A DNA stretch of 12,049 bases, taken from the NCBI GenBank assembly GCA_945221685.1, contig CALYNN010000032.1:1-12049 (forward strand), given 5' to 3'. How positions within the stretch are numbered: position 1 is the first letter of the stretch; the number at the start of each line of letters is the position of its first letter. Below the pieces are notes generated by a model that did not search any database, had not been told where the DNA came from, and saw only the letters and a list, made by a program, of their open reading frames with translations. The DNA is from an uncultured Clostridia bacterium. Its GTDB lineage: Bacteria; Bacillota; Clostridia; Oscillospirales; Acutalibacteraceae. The translations under genes were made by a program, and so were the position numbers. This document shows, piece by piece, positions 7,659-12,049 of the stretch.

Positions 7659-7679
7659 CGGCATATCCGCTGTAAAGTA
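7641..7679. repeat. Inverted repeat spanning the ftsQ stop codon
   Basis: TACTTTACAG (7641-7650) and CTGTAAAGTA (7670-7679) are perfect 10-nt complementary arms. The 19-nt loop contains a smaller CGG-CATAT-CCG hairpin (7659-7669). The left arm is within ftsQ coding sequence and the right arm lies after its TAA. Because the stem is AT-rich and is followed by AAAATAC rather than a T-run, it is not a standard intrinsic terminator. It could be a partial attenuator, an mRNA processing or stability element at the operon end, or a protein-binding palindrome. Confidence 0.6.
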
Positions 7680-7685
7680 AAATAC

Positions 7686-7715
7686 TTGTCAAAATTATAG
7701 ACAAATGTTTATAAT
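7686..7715 (+). promoter_or_regulatory. Candidate distal sigma-A promoter for ftsZ (P1)
   Basis: TTGTCA (7686-7691, four of six consensus bases in the -35) is separated by 18 bp from a perfect TATAAT (7710-7715). It lies in the 225-nt AT-rich gap after ftsQ. A near-palindrome, CAACAAATTAGTTG (7726-7739), falls where early transcribed bases would be and could be an operator; that is conjecture. Confidence 0.6.
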
Positions 7716-7793
7716 TGTGCAATATCAACAAATTAGTTGCTGAAAATTCTATAAAATATTGTTAAATGAAATGCGTAATATTATAAAAAAGTG

Positions 7794-7822
7794 TTGCAAA
7801 ATGATTACAAAAGAGTTACAAT
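7794..7822 (+). promoter_or_regulatory. Candidate proximal sigma-A promoter for ftsZ (P2)
   Basis: TTGCAA (7794-7799) and TACAAT (7817-7822) are spaced by the optimal 17 bp. Transcription would begin near 7829, leaving a leader of about 55 nt before the ftsZ ATG that includes the SD. It is the better placed of the two promoter candidates. Several promoters in front of ftsZ are common in characterised bacteria. Confidence 0.65.
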
Positions 7823-7883
7823 ATGAACTGTAGCAAATCAAAATGCGATTTTAAAGAATATTAAAACAAAGGAGAATTTAGGT

Positions 7884-8996
7884 ATGGGACGCTATGAAAT
7901 TGATACAGACGATACAAAGGTAGTACAAATTAAGGTTGTCGGTGTAGGCGGCGGCGGCGGAAACGCTGTTAACCGTATGGTTCACTGCAACATTCAGGAT
8001 GTTGAGTTTATCGCTGTTAACTCAGATAAGCCTGCTTTGGCTAAGTCAACAGCTACACATAAAATACTTATCGGCGAAAAGGTAACAAAGGGTATGGGTG
8101 CCGGTGCAAAGCCTGAGCTTGGCGCAAAGGCTGCAGAGGAGAGCAAGGAAGCTCTTTCAGATGTACTTACAGGTGCAGATATGGTATTTATCACCGCAGG
8201 TATGGGCGGCGGCACTGGTACAGGCGCGGCTCCTTATGTTGCCAAAATTGCAAAGGATATGGGTATTCTTACCGTAGGCGTTGTTACAACTCCTTTTGCT
8301 TTTGAGGGTAAGCGCCGTATGGCACAGGCAAGCGCAGGTATTGACGAGCTTGCAAAGAATGTAGATTCTATTATGGTAATTCCTAACGAAAGACTTAAGG
8401 AAGTATCTACCGAAAAGATTACTCTTCTTAATGCCTTCGATGTTGCAAACGATGTTCTTCGTATGGGCGTTCAGTCAATTTCCGACCTTGTAAACGCTAC
8501 CGGTCTTGTTAACTCCGACTTTGCCGATGTTACCGAGATTATGAAGGATGCAGGCTTTGCTCATATGGGCGTTGGCAAAGGTAAGGGTAAGGATAAGGCA
8601 GAGATTGCCGCTCGTGCCGCAATTTCTTCTCCGCTTCTTAACACCTCAATCGACGGTGCTCACGGTATCCTTCTTAACATTACTGCTTCAACAGACATCG
8701 GTCTTGATGAAATTGACGCTGCATCAACAATCGTAACAAATGCAGTTCATCCTGATTGTGAAATCATCTGGGGTGCAAACTTTGATGAAAACCTTGAGGA
8801 TGAAATGATTATAACAGTTATCGCAACTCGCTTCGGTGAGGACGGACCTTCAGGTCAGATTAAATCAGTAACCGCTCAAAACGAGGTTGCTCCTCCTCAG
8901 CCTGTTGCCGCAGCTGCTCCAACAGCTCCTGCTTCAGCATTCACTAATACTGATGATGATACCTTTAGCGAAATTGTTAATTTCTTCAAGAAATAA
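7884..8996 (+). CDS. ftsZ: FtsZ, tubulin-like division GTPase
   Basis: FtsZ polymerises into the cytokinetic Z-ring at midcell and recruits the divisome. The 370-residue product has the nucleotide-binding glycine run GVGGGGGNAVNRM (20-32), the tubulin signature GGGTGTG (108-114), and the T7 synergy loop NSDFADV (210-216) with Asp212 and Asp215. A globular body to about residue 325 is followed by a short Pro/Ala-rich linker and the C-terminal peptide FSEIVNFFKK (361-370). That peptide keeps the acidic-Ile-x-x-Phe pattern of DIPxFLR peptides but has Val in place of Pro. The SD AAAGGAG (7868-7874) is 9 nt before the ATG. Codon use differs from the neighbours: lysine is mostly AAG and arginine mostly CGT/CGC, as in highly expressed genes. 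It has its own promoters and terminator. No ftsA is adjacent, so membrane tethering by SepF is a reasonable inference. Confidence 0.98.
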   Translation: MGRYEIDTDDTKVVQIKVVGVGGGGGNAVNRMVHCNIQDVEFIAVNSDKPALAKSTATHKILIGEKVTKGMGAGAKPELGAKAAEESKEALSDVLTGADMVFITAGMGGGTGTGAAPYVAKIAKDMGILTVGVVTTPFAFEGKRRMAQASAGIDELAKNVDSIMVIPNERLKEVSTEKITLLNAFDVANDVLRMGVQSISDLVNATGLVNSDFADVTEIMKDAGFAHMGVGKGKGKDKAEIAARAAISSPLLNTSIDGAHGILLNITASTDIGLDEIDAASTIVTNAVHPDCEIIWGANFDENLEDEMIITVIATRFGEDGPSGQIKSVTAQNEVAPPQPVAAAAPTAPASAFTNTDDDTFSEIVNFFKK

Positions 8997-9017
8997 TTAT
9001 GCTAATAAGAAATACAT

Positions 9018-9048
9018 ACACCCTCTCTTTTGAGAGGGTGTTGTTTTA
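9018..9048 (+). terminator. Intrinsic terminator of ftsZ
   Basis: A perfect 10-bp stem, ACACCCTCTC (9018-9027) with GAGAGGGTGT (9032-9041), has a TTTT loop and is followed by the T-rich tail TGTTTT. It begins 22 nt after the ftsZ stop codon and is a textbook rho-independent terminator for the + strand. Confidence 0.93.
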
Positions 9049-9103
9049 TGCACTTGTTTAATATTCTGTCAATTTGTATATCTGTAATTTTTGTAACCGT
9101 ATT

Positions 9104-9225
9104 TTGTGGAAAATTATGTTAAAGCAAGTTAATGGCTTTACATTTAAACAGTTTCAACAGACTTTTCAACATTTAATATTTTTGCAATTATAAGTTTTCC
9201 ACAAATTTAACATAGTTTTCAACAA
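9104..9225. repeat. Imperfect inverted repeat and DnaA-box-like word cluster in the convergent intergenic region
   Basis: The arms at 9104-9123 and 9206-9225 are inverted copies matching at 18 of 20 positions, with an 82-bp spacer. Each arm combines TTTAACATA with a TTTTC(C/A)ACA word. Related words recur: TTTTCCACA at 9195-9203 (+) and, reversed, at 9105-9113; TTTTCAACA at 9163-9171 and 9216-9224; a shorter GTTTCAACA at 9151-9159. TTTTCCACA fits the relaxed DnaA-box consensus TTWTNCACA, while the CAACA forms do not fit strictly. An A/T-only run lies between them (9171-9183). The repeats are directly visible; DnaA binding is inference. No gene is seen in 8997-9336. Confidence 0.6.
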
Positions 9226-9244
9226 TTACTTAACACGACAGTTG

Positions 9245-9270
9245 TATGTAAAGTAAATTCGTTTTACATA
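9245..9270. repeat. Short inverted repeat beside the convergent terminator
   Basis: TATGTAAA (9245-9252) and TTTACATA (9263-9270) are perfect 8-nt arms around a 10-nt loop, directly beyond the T-run of the minus-strand terminator. The stem is AT-rich and weak. It may stabilise the transcript end as a second hairpin or be incidental. Confidence 0.4.
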
Positions 9271-9276
9271 AAAAAT

Positions 9277-9309
9277 AAGCTTCGTATGCAGTTTTTGCAT
9301 ACGAAGCTT
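9277..9309 (-). terminator. Intrinsic terminator of the alpha-mannosidase gene, possibly bidirectional
   Basis: A perfect 14-bp stem, AAGCTTCGTATGCA (9277-9290) with its complement at 9296-9309, has a 5-nt loop. Read on the minus strand it begins 27 nt after the mannosidase stop and is followed by the T-run ATTTTT (9276-9271). On the plus strand it is followed by a poorer TTGTATATTT tail, so it could also back up the ftsZ terminator against read-through. Confidence 0.9.
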
Positions 9310-9336
9310 TTGTATATTTATTAAAAAGTGTGTATA

Positions 9337-12002
9337 TTACCATTCGCTTTTTGTATATGAACGAATGATATTAGTAATAATATTGTCGCGCTTAAAGCCC
9401 TTTCCTTTACCGCCGTTTATCTGGTCTTGAATTTTTCCGGCTCTTATTGTAAGAAAATCCGCCTTATCAATAATCTTGTCGATAGGAGGAATATTTTCGT
9501 TAAAATCATATTCCTTTGAAATAATATCTTCAATATTGCTTGCAAGCACGCCCTTTGTTTGCTCCTTAACGGCAGTCATTGCAAGAATTATTACCTTATT
9601 ATTTTCAGGCAGTGTTACGGAATCGTAGCCCTCAACATTAAGACTGTAAAGATAAAACAAAGCCTTTTGCGGCAAATTTCCCTCGGGATGATGCGTGTGG
9701 GTAAATTCATAAGCCAGCACTTCGTTAAGGCTTACCGATGCCGTTTGCTCAAGCCCTGCCATATCCCAATGACTTATCGGTTCATCTATGGGACGAATGG
9801 TAAAGGGCACCTGCTTTTTGCCTACCGTAATTTTTATCTGCTGTGCGCCAAGTGCAGATCCGGCTATAAAGTAGAGCCTTGTTGCTTTCTTGGGCATTTC
9901 TATTTTTTGTCCACGGCATACGGTTACATCGTTTTCGGCAATGAAGCTTTCGGTATTTCGCTTGTAGAAATTAAAACGAATTCCGCCGATCCACCTGCTG
10001 TTGTCTAAAAGCTCGTAGGGGAGTGAAAAGCCACTGCCCTGTAATATTACATTTCGCATATCGTCGTCGGCAGTAAAGCCAACTGCGTTGTGGGGCAGTT
10101 CAATAGGCATATATCTTTCTTTGGGAATAGGCGCTCCCTTGTCAAGCTTTATCCTAAAGGTCTTTGTTTCAAAGGGCTTTAGGCTGAAACGAATATATCC
10201 GTTAGTTACCTTAAGCTCTTTAATGTTTTCCTCTACTGCATTGTCGAGATATGCCTTTTCAATAGTTTTAAAGAAACGGAGACTTGTGTTTGTGCATCCT
10301 GTGCCGTTGCCTTCGCTTATTCTTATGATAACATCGTCCTCGCGGTCCTCGCTGTACTTTATTGCTTTTACCAAAGCGTTATTGTTGCTCAGCGAGCAGA
10401 GGGAGGCGTGGTCAGTCAGCGAACGCTTGCTTCTTTTGTCTGACTGTACTGCAAGCATAGGATGATTAAACATATCGCTTTGCATTTGGGTTCCGTTTTC
10501 AAAGCCGTTCTTATGGGAATAAATAGCAAAGGAAAAAATATTTCTTCCGAGGTCCTGTAAATCCTGACGCGTTTCCTTTGTAAATGCGCCTGCCGGAGTA
10601 TGTATGCAGGAAAGCCTCAGGGTGTTGTCATTAGGCTTGTCCCATCCGTACTTACAGTCCGAAAGAACAGAAACGCCGTATTCTCCGCTTTTGTCGGTTA
10701 TATCCGCCCAGCTTTGAGCAGGGACCTCGTAAAGCTTTTCGCTGTTTGTTTTTCTTTTTATTACTCCCAATCCCAAGTCGTAGGATGCTTCCTCGTTATG
10801 TGCGGCAAGAGGAAATACCGCCTTAAGCAAGGTTCTTCTTGTTTTCCAGTCAACAATATTGTCAACCTTAATAATGTCGGAATTAGCAGAAAGTGAAACT
10901 GTTTGCGTAATTGTTGAGTATTCAGCTTCTCTTACAATTCTGATTTTGCACCTTGCAGGGCCGTTTTCAACAACGGTAAATTCGGGAGTATTTGCATAAC
11001 AATACGGCTCCTTATCCAAGTCCTCTTTTCTCATTTCCCAGCTGGGATATGCAAGAGAGCCGGTATCGTGCAGAAGTGCCATCTTGATAGGGGAGTCGAT
11101 AATCTGCCTGCCAAGCTCCTTGTCGTAAAGATACGCAATATCGCCGTTTTTGTTGAATATCAGCTTGTAGCGGTTATTTTCAAGAGAGTGGTTTCCGGCG
11201 GAAACTCCGGTGCTTATTTCGCAGGGCTTCTCTGCTTTCTTAATTTCATATGCTCTAAAGCCAAATGGGTCAACATCTGCAAGAAATGCAATAGTAAGCT
11301 TTTTGCCGAGCTTACTGCAAAGCTGGCTGGGAACCTCGTTTCCGTCTGCGTCATATACCGCAACACATCCGCAGTTTATTCGGCTTCTTATTGTAATTTC
11401 AACAACCTCGCTTCGCTTAAACTGTGTAGCGTTGTTGACTATAACAATGCTGCTGTTGTCATCAACCCAAGAGGTGTCAAGCTCGTCAAGTATTCCCTTA
11501 ACGGCGCATATGTACTCGTGCTTAAACTGCGAAAGCGAAAGATAATAGTCGCCCCAGCTTTCGTTGTAAACCTTCATGGTTGAGGTGCCTGTTATATCGT
11601 CGTGGAATTGGTGCTTAATAACTCGTTTCCATGCCTGATTAAATATTTCCTTCGGGTATCTGTAGCAGCCGACTACATTGGCGAAAACCGCCGCCTTTTC
11701 TGCCATATCTGCAAGAATTTCGTTTTGGCGGTTAAGCCGCTTGCTCATACATCTTGAGGTGTAGCAGCCTGCTCCGTGGCTCGTCATCAAAAGCTCGTTA
11801 TTCCATACGGGAAGCAGTTCCTTTTCCGACTTTTTCAGCTTTTCCATATCATAAAAAACTTGGTCGGAGGATGCGGATATTACCTCAAAATCAGGCTTTT
11901 CGTCGTTTTTGTCAACACTGTCATTTACCGCCTTAACGCTTTCCTCAGTAGGCGCTCCGCCCCAATCTCCCGTGCCGTAAAGGTGGTTAGACCAAGGAAG
12001 CC
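9337..12002 (-). CDS. GH38 alpha-mannosidase, large form (5' truncated by window end)
   Basis: GH38 enzymes are retaining, metal-dependent alpha-mannosidases that remove mannose from glycans or oligosaccharides. About 887 codons are visible with no stop up to the adapter; an ATG at 11845-11847 is internal, because the residues upstream continue the domain. These include GTGDWGGAPTEE, matching the GDxGGGPT region of the catalytic domain. Next comes ELLMTSHGAGCYTSR, whose His (nt 11776-11778) matches the family metal ligand. The helical middle domain follows, with KHQFHDDITGTS, then the long C-terminal beta domains. A further tail of about 265 residues (nt 9340-10134) contains SHWD, AYEFTHTHHP and SVTLPENN, a pattern I associate with a C-terminal module of large bacterial GH38 proteins. 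The nucleophile region and any signal peptide lie outside the window, so localisation is unknown. The gene converges on ftsZ. Confidence 0.85.
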
Positions 12003-12049
12003 CTGTCTCTTATACACATCTGACGCTGCCGCCGATCTTACGCGTGTAG
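12003..12049 (-). other. Nextera i5-side adapter (technical sequence)
   Basis: This is not genomic. It starts with the reverse-complement Tn5 mosaic end (12003-12021), followed by the read-1 linker (12022-12035) with one mismatch (C for A at 12032), an 8-nt index TCTTACGC (12036-12043; its complement GCGTAAGA I recall as i5 S517) and six bases of the P5 arm (GTGTAG). The mannosidase frame appears to continue into it, but only bases up to 12002 are real. Confidence 0.98.

Noticed and set aside
7759..7784. A third promoter-like pair (TTGTTA and TATTAT) upstream of ftsZ
   Set aside because: The spacer is only 14 bp, too short for a sigma-A promoter, and two better candidates flank it.
9048..9122. 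A 24-codon hydrophobic mini-ORF (MHLFNILSICISVIF...) starting in the tail of the ftsZ terminator
   Set aside because: Its only SD-like sequence is buried in the terminator stem, it lies after the predicted transcript end, and a short hydrophobic frame is expected by chance in T-rich DNA.
9104..9225. CRISPR array or IS terminal inverted repeats as explanation of the repeats after ftsZ
   Set aside because: The repeats are short, irregularly spaced and mixed in orientation, with no uniform spacers, and the 82 bp between the arms holds no transposase.
9559..11583. Several open frames on the + strand under the mannosidase gene, the longest about 170 codons
   Set aside because: They are antisense to a continuous GH38 reading frame with clear family motifs, lack recognisable domains or good RBSs, and overlap one another.

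Overview
The window holds 11,954 bp of genuine sequence (49-12002) between two Illumina Nextera-type adapters (1-48 and 12003-12049). Low GC, Shine-Dalgarno-led genes, a meso-diaminopimelate-type MurE, and a division/wall cluster with murA next to ftsQ and ftsZ suggest an anaerobic low-GC Gram-positive of class Clostridia. It could be an uncultured gut Oscillospirales/Ruminococcaceae-like member. The lineage is inferred from gene order and general sequence character, not from a marker search.

Region 1 (49-7658, + strand) is the core of a dcw (division and cell wall) cluster: 'murE (5'-truncated) - murF - mraY - ftsW - murG - murA - ftsQ. Most genes are almost touching or overlapping: 1 nt between murE and murF, 0 nt between murF and mraY, 3 nt between ftsW and murG, and an 80-nt overlap between murA and ftsQ. 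Together they cover the cytoplasmic Mur ligase steps that add diaminopimelate and D-Ala-D-Ala, lipid I synthesis (MraY), lipid II synthesis (MurG), the first committed precursor step (MurA), the septal glycan polymerase (FtsW) and the divisome scaffold (FtsQ/DivIB). murD, which usually sits between mraY and ftsW, is not there. No ftsA lies between ftsQ and ftsZ.

Region 2 (7659-8996) is a 225-nt AT-rich regulatory gap followed by ftsZ. The gap has two plausible sigma-A promoters and an inverted repeat spanning the ftsQ stop codon. ftsZ has its own strong RBS, codon usage typical of a highly expressed gene, and a clear intrinsic terminator, so it is probably transcribed largely on its own.

Region 3 (8997-9336) is a 340-bp convergent intergenic region. 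It has the ftsZ terminator, an AT-rich stretch with repeated TTTTC(C/A)ACA words resembling DnaA boxes and an imperfect 20-bp inverted repeat, and a strong hairpin that can terminate the gene on the other strand.

Region 4 (9337-12002, - strand) is the 3' part of a large GH38 alpha-mannosidase gene, cut off by the window end before the first half of its catalytic domain. It is unrelated to wall synthesis and converges on ftsZ.

Nothing here is clearly a new biological system. The observations most worth a second look are the repeat cluster downstream of ftsZ, the altered donor-side motif in MurG, the missing murD/ftsA with a variant FtsZ C-terminal peptide, and the complete indexed adapters at both ends.
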